Of a stretch of 64,000 nucleotides of DNA, positions 53,365 through 63,207 are shown piece after piece (positions within the stretch are counted from its first letter, which is position 1; each line of letters begins with the position of its first letter). The stretch spans positions 372,001 through 436,000 of the forward strand of contig NZ_CAMLFE010000001.1 of NCBI RefSeq assembly GCF_946479275.1, in the 5' to 3' direction. Source of the DNA: an uncultured Bartonella sp. GTDB taxonomy: Bacteria > Pseudomonadota > Alphaproteobacteria > Rhizobiales > Rhizobiaceae. The position numbers were made by a program, and so were the translations under genes. The notes beneath the pieces were generated by a model, which was not told the DNA's origin, made no database searches, and saw only the letters and a list, made by a program, of their open reading frames with translations.

Positions 53365-54291
53365 TTGCATGTGAACGCGTCAAAAGTCGAAAAGATACCC
53401 GCTCTCCTCTTTTCGTCGTTTATGGAAACGTCTGATAAAAGGCGCCTTGGTATCGTGAAGAACGTAAGAAAACATAAATTTCAAAAGGGAACAGTTGTTT
53501 TTCTACAAGGAATTGCCGATAGTTCCGAGCGGTATAAAAGCCTGTTTTTCAAACTCGTTGATCGTGGTTTTTCCTATGCATCGTTTGATTGGTACGGACA
53601 AGGCGCTTCCATGCCAGCCGCCGAAGGTGAGCGCAAAAATGCTCAACGCACATTTGATATCAACCGACATATCGGTGACCTTGAGGAATTTCTCGACAAA
53701 ATTGTCTATGCCGACTGCCCGCCACCTTATTATTTTCTTGGTTACGATATCGGCTGTCTTATCGCGATCTCGGGCATCGATGTCATCAACAATCAATGCG
53801 ATCGCTTTCTCGGCATTTCACCTTTCTTCAGCCCTTTAGGTCATAAAATCGGAGGTTTTGAACACAAAATCAGCGAATTGATGAATGATTTCGGCCTCGG
53901 ACATATAAAGTTGAGGCAAGGGAAATCGATTTTACAGAATTACGGCTTTAATAAAGACTTTTCCGGAAGCGGAAATCGGAAGGAAGAGGAATTCGCTATT
54001 CCGGACAGGCGATGGTTTGCTCATGTGTTTGACGCCGCAATCTACGCAAGAGAACGCCTTGAAAAAAATGATCTCCGTTTTCCCGTTTTGTTTGTCACCG
54101 GACACAATGACAAATTGACCAACGCGCGCGAAGTCCGTCGCTTTTGTCATAATGTCAGGCTTGCCGACACAATCACACTTTTTGGTGCCAGACACGACTT
54201 GTTAAATGATAAAGAGAGTTACCAAAAACAGTTTTGGGCCTTGTTCGACGCGTTCATTCCAGGAACGAGCGCCTATGCAATCAATCATTGA
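53365..54291 (+). CDS. Alpha/beta hydrolase (lysophospholipase-like) with Asp at the nucleophile position
   Basis: 308 residues of the serine aminopeptidase S33/PldB-like family: VVFLQGIADSSERY (oxyanion strand), FDWYGQGAS, and late VTGHNDKLT (acid, Asp249) and GARHDLL (base, His277). The nucleophile elbow, usually GxSxG, reads GYDIG with Asp128, so either chemistry resembles Asp-nucleophile hydrolases or activity is lost. The start is uncertain: TTG 53365 is used because GAGAAAG lies nine bases upstream; GTG 53371 or ATG 53422 are alternatives. The 3' end overlaps the convergent hisN by 11 bases. Confidence 0.8.
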   Translation: MHVNASKVEKIPALLFSSFMETSDKRRLGIVKNVRKHKFQKGTVVFLQGIADSSERYKSLFFKLVDRGFSYASFDWYGQGASMPAAEGERKNAQRTFDINRHIGDLEEFLDKIVYADCPPPYYFLGYDIGCLIAISGIDVINNQCDRFLGISPFFSPLGHKIGGFEHKISELMNDFGLGHIKLRQGKSILQNYGFNKDFSGSGNRKEEEFAIPDRRWFAHVFDAAIYARERLEKNDLRFPVLFVTGHNDKLTNAREVRRFCHNVRLADTITLFGARHDLLNDKESYQKQFWALFDAFIPGTSAYAINH

Positions 54292-55081
54292 GTATTGATA
54301 AAGCCGCCTCCAGCAGTTCGGGAGTCGCTGATGCAATGATATTGCCCGCGTCTTCAGCTTTTTTGCCGTTCCATTGCCTAATGATCCCGCCCGCTTGTTC
54401 CACAATCGGAATGAGCGCGGTGATGTCATAAGGTTTCAAATCTGTCTCGACCACCAAGTCGACAAAACCGGACGCAAGCATCGCAAAGGCATAACAATCC
54501 GCACTGTAACGGGTTAAACGGACTTTCTGTGAAAGTTCCTGAAACCGGTTTCGGATTTGCCCGTCAAAAAGTTCCGGCGCGGTTGTCATCATTGTCGCTT
54601 TATCAACCAATTTACAATTGCTGACGGATAGTTTCCGGTGATGACCATCAATTTCTGTGTAAAGATAGGCGCCTTTGCCGCAACTATAATAAATCTCGCG
54701 TGTAAAAGGCTGAGCCATTATACCGGCAACTGCCTTACCTTCCGTCTTCAAACCAACGAGACTACCCCATGTCGGCATACCGGTGATAAAAGAACGAGTC
54801 CCGTCAATCGGATCGATCACCCATAAATTATTATTCAGCCCCTCGAGAGTTGGAAATTCCTCTCCCAAAATTCCATCATCCGGACGTTCCCGATGAATAT
54901 ATTCCCTTAATGCTATTTCAGTTTCACGATCGGCTATTGTGACCGGATCAAAGCCATTCAGGTCTTTGTTATCAATTGAAAGCGGATGTCGAAAAAGGGG
55001 TAGCGAAGTGTTTTTGACGATATCGGCGAGTTTTTTAAAAAATTCGAACCCTGGAACATTGCTCATGCTTTTTTCGACCAT
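54281..55081 (-). CDS. hisN: Histidinol-phosphatase, inositol monophosphatase family
   Basis: A metal-dependent phosphatase of 266 residues with the IMPase signatures: GEEFP near 93, WVIDPIDGTRSF near 107 and the C-terminal DLKPYDITALIPIVEQAGG near 213. The sequence is closest to the HisN branch described in actinobacteria and alphaproteobacteria, which completes histidine synthesis where HisB-type phosphatase is missing. A general inositol- or sugar-phosphate phosphatase remains possible. No his genes are adjacent. Start at 55081 or at the internal Met six codons later. Confidence 0.85.
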   Translation of the reverse strand: MVEKSMSNVPGFEFFKKLADIVKNTSLPLFRHPLSIDNKDLNGFDPVTIADRETEIALREYIHRERPDDGILGEEFPTLEGLNNNLWVIDPIDGTRSFITGMPTWGSLVGLKTEGKAVAGIMAQPFTREIYYSCGKGAYLYTEIDGHHRKLSVSNCKLVDKATMMTTAPELFDGQIRNRFQELSQKVRLTRYSADCYAFAMLASGFVDLVVETDLKPYDITALIPIVEQAGGIIRQWNGKKAEDAGNIIASATPELLEAALSILND

Positions 55082-55299
55082 TCAATTTTCAGACAAAATT
55101 CAACGCAAATCATTTAACCTGTTTTCAAGCCAATTCTCAATGCCAAAGATAGACGGGAGAACACATCGACCTGCAACGTTTTCCATGACCAAGAATATCT
55201 TTTGCGTTATTATCCGGTAATATCTTTCCCATAAATTTTTTGGAATATTTACGTAAACCGAAAAAAAGCGCCGATACTCGAGTTCTAAGGGCTTTGGAT

Positions 55300-56178
55300 T
55301 TATTCCGCTGCGGCTTTACAAACGATCAATTCTTGGTCAGGAAAGGCCATAAGATCGGCAGAAAGCGCAATCAGATCATTTTGTAATATCCCGAAATTAG
55401 CGTTGGCTTCGCGCGTAATCTCGTCCAGATACAGGCTTCTGTTTATTTCTATCTGCAAAGCATGGATGTTTTCGGATGGCCGACCGTAATGGGTCGTAAT
55501 AAAACCACCTGAGTAAGGCCGATTAAGACTGACGTGGTAGCCTTTTTGGCTCAAACGTTCTGCTGCATATTCTACAAAAGCATTGGCACAAGACTGCCCG
55601 TTTTGATCGCCCAGAATAAAATCCGGCTGCCCGCCTCCATCGAAAAATTTCAACTTTCCGGGCATTGAATGACAGTCGATAAGAACCGCAAATCCAAAAC
55701 GTTTTCTCATTGAACCAAGCGTGACTGCAAGATGATCATGATAAGGAACATAAAGTTTTTCAATCCGCTCCATTGCATCATCAAGATGAATTCGACCATC
55801 ATATATTTGTACACCTGTCGCTACAATTTTCGGTATTGTACCCAAACCTGCCAGAACCCGCATTGAAGGTTTCGGGATAGATTCCGGCAAAGGTTCAAAA
55901 AACATATCTGGATCAAGCTCGTAGCGTTCACGATTGACGTCAAGAAATGCACGGGGGAAATTTGCTGCCATAAAAGCTGCACCAAGACCGACGACCCCAT
56001 TGAATAACAAGTCGACGTAGCTGTCTTCAGAAATACGTATCGTGAAATTATCAAGAACAGATTGTTCCAAAAAGCTTTTCGGATATATGCGACCGGAATG
56101 GGGAGAATTGAACAGAAACGGAACTCTGAGTTCGGCCGGCTCTCTGTATTGGAACGCTGCGACACTCATCAAATCCAT
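55300..56178 (-). CDS. N-formylglutamate amidohydrolase
   Basis: 292 residues of the HutG/FGase family: PFLFNSPHSGRIYP near 19, the DVNRERYELDP stretch, VLIDCHSMPG near 168 and LQIEINRSLYLDE near 241. The family hydrolyses N-formylglutamate, the last step of one histidine degradation route, but many alphaproteobacterial members lie, like this one, away from hut genes and their substrate is unverified. It is monocistronic, divergent from cpdR. Confidence 0.9.
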   Translation of the reverse strand: MDLMSVAAFQYREPAELRVPFLFNSPHSGRIYPKSFLEQSVLDNFTIRISEDSYVDLLFNGVVGLGAAFMAANFPRAFLDVNRERYELDPDMFFEPLPESIPKPSMRVLAGLGTIPKIVATGVQIYDGRIHLDDAMERIEKLYVPYHDHLAVTLGSMRKRFGFAVLIDCHSMPGKLKFFDGGGQPDFILGDQNGQSCANAFVEYAAERLSQKGYHVSLNRPYSGGFITTHYGRPSENIHALQIEINRSLYLDEITREANANFGILQNDLIALSADLMAFPDQELIVCKAAAE

Positions 56179-56373
56179 TTCAAAAACCTGCCAATCGTAA
56201 ATGTTATTAAAAAAGGTAAACCGACTACCCCGTCATTCGCAACCACGAATTAACCATTATATAAAACAAACTCGCTCCGACAGCGTTTATCGCTTTTTTT
56301 ACCAACCGGATTTATTGTATGAATGAGAGAAAGATAAGGTTCAAATTCTTATAAACAATTGCTGGACACTATA

Positions 56374-56736
56374 ATGAAACGAATTTTGCTTGCCGAAGAC
56401 GATAATGACATGCGTCGCTTTTTAGCAAAAGCCCTTGAACGAGCCGGTTATGAAGTTACCGATTTCGATAACGGTGCAAGCGCTTATGAACGGCTGCAAG
56501 AAGAGCCATTTTCACTTCTCCTGACCGATATTGTTATGCCTGAAATGGATGGCATCGAGCTTGCTCGCCGAGCCACTGAAATTGATCCTGATTTGCGGGT
56601 TATGTTTATTACCGGATTTGCCGCTGTTGCGCTGAACTCCGATAGCAATACCCCTCGTGACGCAAAAGTTTTGTCCAAACCGTTCCATTTGCGCGAACTT
56701 GTCTCGGAAGTCGAGAAAATGTTGATTGCAGCCTGA
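56374..56736 (+). CDS. cpdR: Cell-cycle response regulator CpdR
   Basis: A single-domain receiver of 120 residues. The ATG 56374 gives MKRILLAEDDNDMRRFL, identical in pattern to rhizobial CpdR; five open codons upstream from a TTG are ignored. The phosphoacceptor is Asp52 (LLTDIVMPEMDG) and the KPF Lys is present (VLSKPFHLREL). It ends in Ala-Ala, as CpdR proteins do. Unphosphorylated CpdR directs ClpXP to its substrates at the pole. A half-match to a CtrA box (TTAA-N7-ATAA at 56250-56264) lies upstream. Confidence 0.95.
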   Translation: MKRILLAEDDNDMRRFLAKALERAGYEVTDFDNGASAYERLQEEPFSLLLTDIVMPEMDGIELARRATEIDPDLRVMFITGFAAVALNSDSNTPRDAKVLSKPFHLRELVSEVEKMLIAA

Positions 56737-56796
56737 TAGGTTAATTTTTGGAATCATCATTTTCGTCAAATTTTAGATTATTTTTTCAAAAAAGCA

Positions 56797-56825
56797 TTGA
56801 CCCAACGGATTTGTTGTGGTGTATG
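56797..56825 (+). promoter_or_regulatory. Promoter of tRNA-Val
   Basis: TTGACC (56797-56802), a 17-base spacer, TGTATG (56820-56825), then the tRNA 15 bases later. Confidence 0.5.
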
Positions 56826-56839
56826 CAACAGCGTCAGAT

Positions 56840-56914
56840 GGGCGTGTAGCTCAGAGGGAGAGCACTACATTGACATTGTAGGGGTCACAGGTTCAATCCC
56901 TGTCACGCCCACCA
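56840..56914 (+). tRNA. tRNA-Val (anticodon GAC)
   Basis: A 75-base cloverleaf: acceptor GGGCGTG with CACGCCC, anticodon stem CTACA/TGTAG around loop TTGACAT (anticodon GAC), T-arm CAGGTTCAATCCCTG, encoded ACCA end. The minus strand gives a well-known spurious protein. Confidence 0.98.
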
Positions 56915-57961
56915 TCTGTTTTCCAAATAAAGCGTATATTTTTAACTGACCGTTTAAATCCGGTTTTTCAATATTTTTCGGCTTATCGGTCAGGGGGTTA
57001 TAAGCCAGAATTCCAGTCACACATGCTTTGCATTTGTTTGAGGCAATTGTGTCCATCAGAACATTTAATTCTGCACCCCTTTTCCTGCTTTGACCACCGG
57101 GAAACTTATGAAGCGTGCCTGTCAATGCAAAACAAAGTTTGGCATTGAGTAAAACCTGAAACAGCCCCACCCTCCAAAACTGATTCTTATTCAGAAACGT
57201 GTTTCTAATTACGGCATCATTTCCGGATAATGGCAGTTCCTGGGAAATAAACAAACATTCCATTAAAACGCGACATAGATTTCAAGCGGGAGGCTGACCG
57301 TTCCGCCATTCGTTTCACAATAAAAATCATCCGGATAACGGATCCGTTTCGCCCCCACCTACATGCAACAAATACGGCTCCATAAACGAGGCAATAGATT
57401 TACCGCGTGATTTTTCGTGTTCCGTGAGTTTGCGCTATAAAATCATCGCAATCGCATCGAAAAATGTTATCAGCTAATCCCGTTTTCCGGCAAAGCCGTG
57501 AAATCTGATAACAATCTTGCCCCCTATTCATTAGAGCGCAATGATTTCAAGTTAAGTTTTTTAAAAAACAGCCAGTGCTTATACCGTTAATTCCGTTGGA
57601 TTTAAGCTTAAAAAAAGCCGCTTTAAATCGGAATAACAGACCACAGGAAAATTTATGAATATAAAATGTCACAACAACAACTGTGAGACTGACAAGTGGC
57701 ACCGTTGCGACGTGGTAATCAAAACTCGGCAAATTTCATGTTGTCCGTTGAAAAATGTCGTAAAGCCTCTCTTACAATTTCTGAATTGCATTAATGAAAA
57801 AAACAGCAAAATCGAGCTGATAACAAAAACGGGGCTGGAGAGGAACATGGTCGCTTCCACCGCCACAGTATATTAGCCTAACCATTAGCTGTAACGGATT
57901 GAAGAACCATAGATTGAACCTGTCGGTTCGTTTTAAGTTTTAAAAATATCCTGTTGTTGAC
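56915..57961. other. 1047-base region without intact genes, downstream of tRNA-Val
   Basis: No complete gene is recognised. On the minus strand 57437-57263 two short frames read like broken coding sequence, and a frame from 57263 continues into the antisense of tRNA-Val. On the plus strand a 73-codon frame at 57655 has an AGGAAAA site but no recognisable protein. A tRNA 3' side is a common integration point, so this may be the remains of an island. Confidence 0.4.
57263..57437 (-). pseudogene. Possible coding remnant with a frameshift
   Basis: One frame reads KLTEHEKSRGKSIASF then MEPYLLHVGGGE and stops; the adjacent frame continues VGAKRIRYPDDFYCE, NGGTVSLPLEIYVAF and stops at 57263, overlapping by TAATG the ATG of another minus-strand frame. 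The residue composition looks protein-like in both halves, suggesting one ancestral gene split by an indel. The family was not recognised. Confidence 0.2.
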
Positions 57962-58468
57962 TTAGCGGGCACGATCAAGAACTCTCTTGCATTCTATCAA
58001 TTCGAATAACGCTTCTTGAAGCAGTGTTTTATTATCCTTGCCTTTTCCGATGCTACTTCCGCCCACTTCAGCATCAGAGTCCGATTTCATAAAGCTGAAT
58101 AGCCCTTTTGACTGCTGCGGCTTTGCCGGCAGTGGCGTATTTTCAGCTTCTTCTTCGGCTTTTTTCTTTTGCGTAATTGCATCAATCGCCGCGATGTCGC
58201 CATTGCCGAGAGCGATTACAAAAGCAATGCCATTTTCCTTCAACAAGCGTTGGGCACCCTTTATGGTATAGCCTTGCTCATATAAAAGTTGGCGAATGCC
58301 TTTCAGCAAATCAACATCTGCCGGTCGATAATAACGACGACCACCACCACGCTTTAACGGCTTTATTTGTGAAAAACGTGTTTCCCAAAATCTCAAGACA
58401 TGTTGGGGAAGATCCAACGCTTCAGCAACTTCACTAATTGTACGGAAAGCATCTGGACTTTTATCCAT
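57962..58468 (-). CDS. MerR-family transcriptional regulator
   Basis: 168 residues. The N-terminal MerR winged helix ([26 protein letters not shown] in pattern, [18 protein letters not shown]) is followed by a short helical effector region; no metal-binding Cys set is present. It is downstream of ihfA on the same strand, the usual place of this small MerR-like gene in Rhizobiales. The target is unknown. Confidence 0.9.
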   Translation of the reverse strand: MDKSPDAFRTISEVAEALDLPQHVLRFWETRFSQIKPLKRGGGRRYYRPADVDLLKGIRQLLYEQGYTIKGAQRLLKENGIAFVIALGNGDIAAIDAITQKKKAEEEAENTPLPAKPQQSKGLFSFMKSDSDAEVGGSSIGKGKDNKTLLQEALFELIECKRVLDRAR

Positions 58469-58649
58469 TTTTTGACCTTCACCGACTAAAACCGACCTCT
58501 AACCTGATATTGACTTTGAGCCCTTCTAAATCAATCCAATCACGCCGCCAAGTACTTCGGCACCTGCTGTGGCTTCACCTATTTCTTATTACCGAACAGC
58601 CGCTTATAAAAGACACTTTCGCAAAAAACTCAAAAACAGCAATTTTGGA

Positions 58650-58961
58650 TCAGGACTTCTTTGAACGATGACCATCCAAAATCTTTTTCTTCAAAACGTT
58701 TGATGCTTTGAACGTCATGACACGACGAGGCGAAATGGGAACCTCTTCCCCCGTCTTCGGATTGCGACCAATACGTTCAGTCTTATTGCGCACATGGAAA
58801 GTTGCAAAAGATGATAATTTTACTGTTTCACCTTTTACAATCGCGTCACACACTTCGTTAAGAATCATTTCAACCAATGAAGCCGACTCTGTACGTGACA
58901 GGCCAACTTTCCTGCAAACGGCATCTGCCAAATCTGCACGCGTTACTGTGTTACCAGCCAT
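58650..58961 (-). CDS. ihfA: Integration host factor subunit alpha
   Basis: A DNA-bending histone-like protein of 103 residues. The start [15 protein letters not shown], the [19 protein letters not shown] beta-arm with RNPKTGE near 61-67 and [11 protein letters not shown] are diagnostic of IHF-alpha. It lies between fabH and the merR gene on the same strand, the conserved plsX-fabH-ihfA-merR order of this group. Confidence 0.95.
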   Translation of the reverse strand: MAGNTVTRADLADAVCRKVGLSRTESASLVEMILNEVCDAIVKGETVKLSSFATFHVRNKTERIGRNPKTGEEVPISPRRVMTFKASNVLKKKILDGHRSKKS

Positions 58962-59036
58962 AACAATCGCCTTCTTAAAATTGAAGCTAAAAAAAACTTA
59001 TACGTTATATTCATTGTCGGTCAAGTTGCCGTAAGG

Positions 59037-60011
59037 CTACCAGCGGATAAGAATAGCTCCCCATGTGAATCCGCCGCCCATCGCCTCCAGCATGACCAGA
59101 TCACCTTTTTTTATTCTACCATCATTGACAGCAACCGCAAGCGCCAAAGGCACCGATGCGGCCGACGTATTGCCATGTTGATCTACCGTAATAACAACCT
59201 TATTATCTGCAATACCAAGCTTTTTGGCAGATGCATCAATGATGCGCTTATTTGCCTGATGGGGCACAAACCAGTCGAGTTCGGAAGGAGAAATACCTGT
59301 TGCTGAAAAGCACTCATCAACAACATCTGTGATCATGCCCACAGCGTGTTTGAATACTTCGCGTCCCTCCATTCGTAAATGGCCTGTTGTCTGTGTCGTA
59401 GAAGGACCGCCATCCACATAAAGCTTATCGACATATGCGCCATCAGAACGTTGTTTACATGCCAGGATGCCACGATCGCTGTTGGTACCACTCTGATTTT
59501 CTACTGCTTCAAGAATAACAGCCCCTGCTCCATCTCCAAAAAGTACGCAAGTCGAGCGGTCATTCCAGTCTAGGATACGAGAAAAAGTTTCTGCACCGAT
59601 TACAAGAACACGCTTTGCCATGCCGCCTTTCAAATAAAGATCGGCAGTTGTCATTGCAAAAACGAAGCCTGAACATACAGCCTGTACATCGAAAGCAAAA
59701 CCGTGCGACATTCCCAATGCATTCTGTATTTCAACAGCAGAAGCGGGAAATGTATGGTTAGGCGTTGCAGTTGCAAGAATTATACAATCAATATCGGCAA
59801 CAGTAAGCCCTGCATTATCAAGTGCCGCCCGAGCCGCCGCAGTACCAAGTGAAACAGTGGTTTCATCTTTTCCGGCTATATAACGCTGGCGAATCCCTGT
59901 CCGTTGAACGATCCATGCATCGGATGTCTCGACAATGCCTTCAAGTTCGCTGTTTAACATTTTCTTTTTTGGCAGCGCACTTCCTATGCCACATATGGCA
60001 GATCGAATCAT
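59037..60011 (-). CDS. fabH: 3-oxoacyl-ACP synthase III
   Basis: Starts fatty acid synthesis by condensing acetyl-CoA with malonyl-ACP. At 324 residues it has the catalytic Cys in [11 protein letters not shown] (near 113), His in [12 protein letters not shown] (near 250) and Asn in [11 protein letters not shown] (near 280). It is 59 bases downstream of plsX. Confidence 0.96.
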   Translation of the reverse strand: MIRSAICGIGSALPKKKMLNSELEGIVETSDAWIVQRTGIRQRYIAGKDETTVSLGTAAARAALDNAGLTVADIDCIILATATPNHTFPASAVEIQNALGMSHGFAFDVQAVCSGFVFAMTTADLYLKGGMAKRVLVIGAETFSRILDWNDRSTCVLFGDGAGAVILEAVENQSGTNSDRGILACKQRSDGAYVDKLYVDGGPSTTQTTGHLRMEGREVFKHAVGMITDVVDECFSATGISPSELDWFVPHQANKRIIDASAKKLGIADNKVVITVDQHGNTSAASVPLALAVAVNDGRIKKGDLVMLEAMGGGFTWGAILIRW

Positions 60012-60070
60012 TCAGTTCTATCCTCAACCAGCGAATCAATATTCAGTCGTTCATCCGTATCATTGCGTTC

Positions 60071-61129
60071 TCAATCATGCCCTGCATGGGTGCCACGCTC
60101 AAGAAGCTCGGGTTTTTTATCGTGAAAATGCCTCAAATCGGCTGCGATTTTCTCGAGAAGTTTATTGTTAACCATTTCATAGCCCACCCGTAAAGCAGAA
60201 GCAAACCCATCTGCATCGGTTCCGCCATGACTTTTAATAACAACACCGTTAAGTCCGAGCAGTACACCACCATTCACACGCCCCGGATCCATTTTCTGTT
60301 TGAGCTGACGGAAAGCGCTTATCGAAAAAAGGTAACCCAGTTTTGTCAACCACGAACTCGACATTGCCTCACGTAAAATCTGGGCCATCTGGCGGGCTGT
60401 CCCTTCCGCCGCTTTCAATGCGATATTACCTGAAAATCCTTCGGTAACAACGACATCCACAGTACCCTTTCCGATATCGTTGCCCTCGACAAATCCCTTA
60501 TATTCCAATCCATCCAGCCCGATTTCGCGCAACATCATGCCTGCTTGCTTGATTTCATCAAGACCTTTGACCTCTTCAACGCCTATGTTGAGCAATCCTA
60601 CAGTTGGACGTTTGACATTATAAAGTGCACGGAACATGCCGGCCCCCATCACAGCAAGATCAACAAGCTGATCTGACGACGCACCGATTGTAGCGCCAAT
60701 ATCCAGAACAATACTTTCACCGCGCAAGGTCGGCCATACGCCAGCAATACCGGGACGATCGGCCTCTTCCATCATTCTTAAACAAAAATAGGACATTGCC
60801 ATCAAAGCACCGGTGTTACCTGCTGACACGCAAGCGTCTGCCTCACCGTTTTTTACAGCTTCAATTGCTTTCCACATAGATGATTTTCCACGGCCGTTCC
60901 GCAACGCCTGGCTGGGTTTTTCATCCATACGGGTATAGGTTTCGGTTGCAATGAATGTCGAAGCGGAAGCAAGTTCCGGATAGCGCTTCAAGACCGGTTC
61001 TACTGCACTTGCAACACCGTAAAAAATAAAACGTATTTCAGGAAAACGTTTCTGCGCAATTGCTGCACCGGCAATTGTGATCTCCGGGCCAAAATCGCCG
61101 CCCATTGCATCCACAGAAATTCTGATCAC
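60071..61129 (-). CDS. plsX: Phosphate acyltransferase PlsX
   Basis: Converts acyl-ACP to acyl-phosphate for phospholipid synthesis. At 352 residues it begins [13 protein letters not shown] and contains [13 protein letters not shown] near 99, [13 protein letters not shown] near 148, and the C-terminal [18 protein letters not shown] signature. With fabH it links fatty acid and phospholipid production. It is upstream of fabH on the same strand and downstream of the DUF177 gene. Confidence 0.96.
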   Translation of the reverse strand: MIRISVDAMGGDFGPEITIAGAAIAQKRFPEIRFIFYGVASAVEPVLKRYPELASASTFIATETYTRMDEKPSQALRNGRGKSSMWKAIEAVKNGEADACVSAGNTGALMAMSYFCLRMMEEADRPGIAGVWPTLRGESIVLDIGATIGASSDQLVDLAVMGAGMFRALYNVKRPTVGLLNIGVEEVKGLDEIKQAGMMLREIGLDGLEYKGFVEGNDIGKGTVDVVVTEGFSGNIALKAAEGTARQMAQILREAMSSSWLTKLGYLFSISAFRQLKQKMDPGRVNGGVLLGLNGVVIKSHGGTDADGFASALRVGYEMVNNKLLEKIAADLRHFHDKKPELLERGTHAGHD

Positions 61130-61265
61130 TCTTAAATGTCCTATTAGTTTCTGATTTTATATAGAAAAGCATCGTTTCAGGACGATGCTTCGTGAAACTT
61201 TATGCCGAAAATACCGGTTTTAAGCCATTATACAACTATAAAAATCGTTTTTTTGGTGGCGTTGG

Positions 61266-61841
61266 TCATTTCAATTGTTTCAAAACGGCAAATGGCGACG
61301 ACTGCTTCTCTTCTTTTTCCATGTCTTCAATATAATCACCATGAACCCCTTCTTTTCGTGGATAGGGGTCTAATGAAAGTTCGAAAAACTCCTCAAGAAA
61401 TGCACCTACATCTATTGTGTCGCCATAAAATACTTCCGGCGTATCCGGTCCTTCGGCGTCGACAAAAACTTCTCCGGTATTTTCAAGCTCTTCATATTTT
61501 ACAAGCTTTGATCCTTCGGGAACAAATACGGACTCAACTTCTTCCTCGACATGCTTGTGAAGTGGTTCAAGCGTAACGACACAGGCTTGCACGACCTCTG
61601 CCTCGAATTTGCCTTTGACGCGCACACCACGTTTTTTCCATGGACTGATATGAACATCGGCACGAAAAGAATCCACACCTAAAAGGCCATGATTTTCTTT
61701 CAGCTTCAGCCGTTCTTTTTCATCAGCTTCAATTTTTATTCGCACGCCTTTTACCGGAAGTGAACGGACATTAACCGGATAATGGATTGCGAACTTCATA
61801 ATATGTTGGTCATTGTCGCTTGTGTGGTCATTATTGTGCAT
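61266..61841 (-). CDS. DUF177 (YceD)-family protein
   Basis: 191 residues. Members of this family lie with rpmF or plsX across bacteria and are implicated in 23S rRNA accumulation and ribosome assembly. The conserved C-terminal segment carries VVQACVVTLEPL and the acidic VFVPEG. ATG 61841 follows GAGG at seven bases; an ATG four codons earlier is less well placed, and a Met at residue 15 (MKFAIHYP) is another possibility. No rpmF lies next to it. Confidence 0.88.
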   Translation of the reverse strand: MHNNDHTSDNDQHIMKFAIHYPVNVRSLPVKGVRIKIEADEKERLKLKENHGLLGVDSFRADVHISPWKKRGVRVKGKFEAEVVQACVVTLEPLHKHVEEEVESVFVPEGSKLVKYEELENTGEVFVDAEGPDTPEVFYGDTIDVGAFLEEFFELSLDPYPRKEGVHGDYIEDMEKEEKQSSPFAVLKQLK

Positions 61842-62066
61842 AATGCGCCTCATTTCGTAATTCGACTGCCTTTGTTGTTTCAGTTATCTGAGCGATTTGT
61901 CATTTTTAACGATAAGTTCCGCACTTGAAACTCATCAAAAGCTCCGACATTTTAACATAGTCATTGTTAATAATTGCAACTTGGCAGCGATGCAATCTAT
62001 TGCAAACCGCTTTAAGGTGGTTTAGGCAAAAAGATTGAAAAATAATAATTCCCCGCCATGCGTTAG

Positions 62067-62579
62067 ATGGAGATGTCATTGTTTCACACGATCCGCATTA
62101 AAACCCGAGCTAAGCATGGGTTACTTATCGGTTTAATGGCTGCTACTGCAATTACAATGAGTGGCTGTAAGTCTCATGATTTACTTAAGACAAGCCAAAC
62201 CTATAACGAAGGCTATGTACTCGACGAGTCGGCACTTGCTTCCGTGCCAGTTGGCTCAAGTCGCGATCAGGTTTTACTCGCTCTTGGTTCGCCATCTATG
62301 ACCGCGATGTATGACAACGAGGTTTTTTATTATATTTCGCAAACGCGTTATCGCGGTGCGCAGTTCATGAAGCCCAAAATTGTTGATCGTAAAATACTTG
62401 CTATCTATTTCAACAAGAACGGACAGGTCGAACGAATTGCAAATTACGGCTTGCAGGATGGAAAGGTCTTCGACAGCATTTCGCAGACGACACCAACGGG
62501 TGGTCACGACCAATCATTCCTGTCGCAGCTCATCAAAGGCTCGAAAGGCGTGCCACAATTGCCACAAACGGGCAGGTAA
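62067..62579 (+). CDS. bamE: Outer membrane assembly lipoprotein BamE (SmpA/OmlA)
   Basis: 170 residues with a lipoprotein signal (LLIGLMAATAITMSGC, Cys34). The SmpA/OmlA domain spans about 40-125 (GYVLDESALASVPVGSSRDQVLLALGSP in order, FYYISQTRYRGAQFM). It acts in the BAM complex that inserts beta-barrel proteins. The +2 residue is Lys, compatible with outer membrane sorting. It is divergent from the DUF177 gene, the usual alphaproteobacterial order. Confidence 0.93.
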   Translation: MEMSLFHTIRIKTRAKHGLLIGLMAATAITMSGCKSHDLLKTSQTYNEGYVLDESALASVPVGSSRDQVLLALGSPSMTAMYDNEVFYYISQTRYRGAQFMKPKIVDRKILAIYFNKNGQVERIANYGLQDGKVFDSISQTTPTGGHDQSFLSQLIKGSKGVPQLPQTGR

Positions 62580-62664
62580 ATTTCCCGCCCAAGTAGCTGT
62601 TTTAAATGAAAAAATAAGGCTTTTATTACAGTTACTGAAGGCAAGAAAACGTCAGACAAAAATA

Positions 62665-62694
62665 AAAGCTCTATCTTTCGATAGAGCTTTTTTT
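62665..62694. terminator. Bidirectional terminator between bamE and nusB
   Basis: AAAGCTCTATC (62665-62675), loop TTTC, GATAGAGCTTT (62680-62690), then TTTT. A's on the left give a shorter tract for the minus strand. Confidence 0.9.
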
Positions 62695-62727
62695 AAAATA
62701 TTGAATGTAATTTCGTCTGTTGCAACT

Positions 62728-63207
62728 TTATTGGTTGCGCAATTCTTTTGCCATTTTATCAAGAACAGCATTGACCATCCGCGGCTCTTCACCTTCAAAA
62801 AATGCTTTGGCAATATCCACATACTCGTTTATTGCAACTGCGATCGGTACGTCTTTACGATTTTTTATTTCCCAAGCTCCCGCCCGCAATATGGCACGCA
62901 AAGTCGAGTCAATACGTGACAGTGGCCAATCGTCAGGCAAAAGCTGACGGATCATGGGATCAAGCAGCCGCTGTTCATTCACTACACCTGCTATAATTGC
63001 GCGGAACCATTGTGGATCGGCTTCAAGATATTGTTCGCCGTCGACTTCCTGTCCCAATCGATAAGTCTCGTATTCCGATGTTATTTCCAAAATTCCGGTT
63101 CCGGCAACGTCCATCTGATAGAGCGCCTGAACAGCAGCCAAGCGTGCCGCGCCACGTTTATTGGCACGGCGCGGCCCATTATGATTATTGGCAGAAGTAT
63201 TATTCAA
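62728..63207 (-). CDS. nusB: Transcription antitermination factor NusB
   Basis: An RNA-binding helical protein of 159 residues that, with NusE (S10), promotes antitermination on rRNA operons. [16 protein letters not shown] (near 20), then [17 protein letters not shown] (near 96) and the [17 protein letters not shown] signature (near 115). The ATG overlaps the ribH stop by four bases; ribE-ribH-nusB is the standard order. Confidence 0.96.
   Translation of the reverse strand: MNNTSANNHNGPRRANKRGAARLAAVQALYQMDVAGTGILEITSEYETYRLGQEVDGEQYLEADPQWFRAIIAGVVNEQRLLDPMIRQLLPDDWPLSRIDSTLRAILRAGAWEIKNRKDVPIAVAINEYVDIAKAFFEGEEPRMVNAVLDKMAKELRNQ

Noticed and set aside
56865-57263. Minus-strand 132-codon frame ending GVTGIEPVTPTMSM
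   Set aside because: Its end is the antisense of tRNA-Val. The upstream part may be debris and is treated as such, but not as a gene.
57655-57876. Plus-strand 73-codon frame with an AGGAAAA site
   Set aside because: Plausible ribosome binding site, but composition (many Cys, Lys, Asn) and lack of any recognised feature make it unsafe to call.
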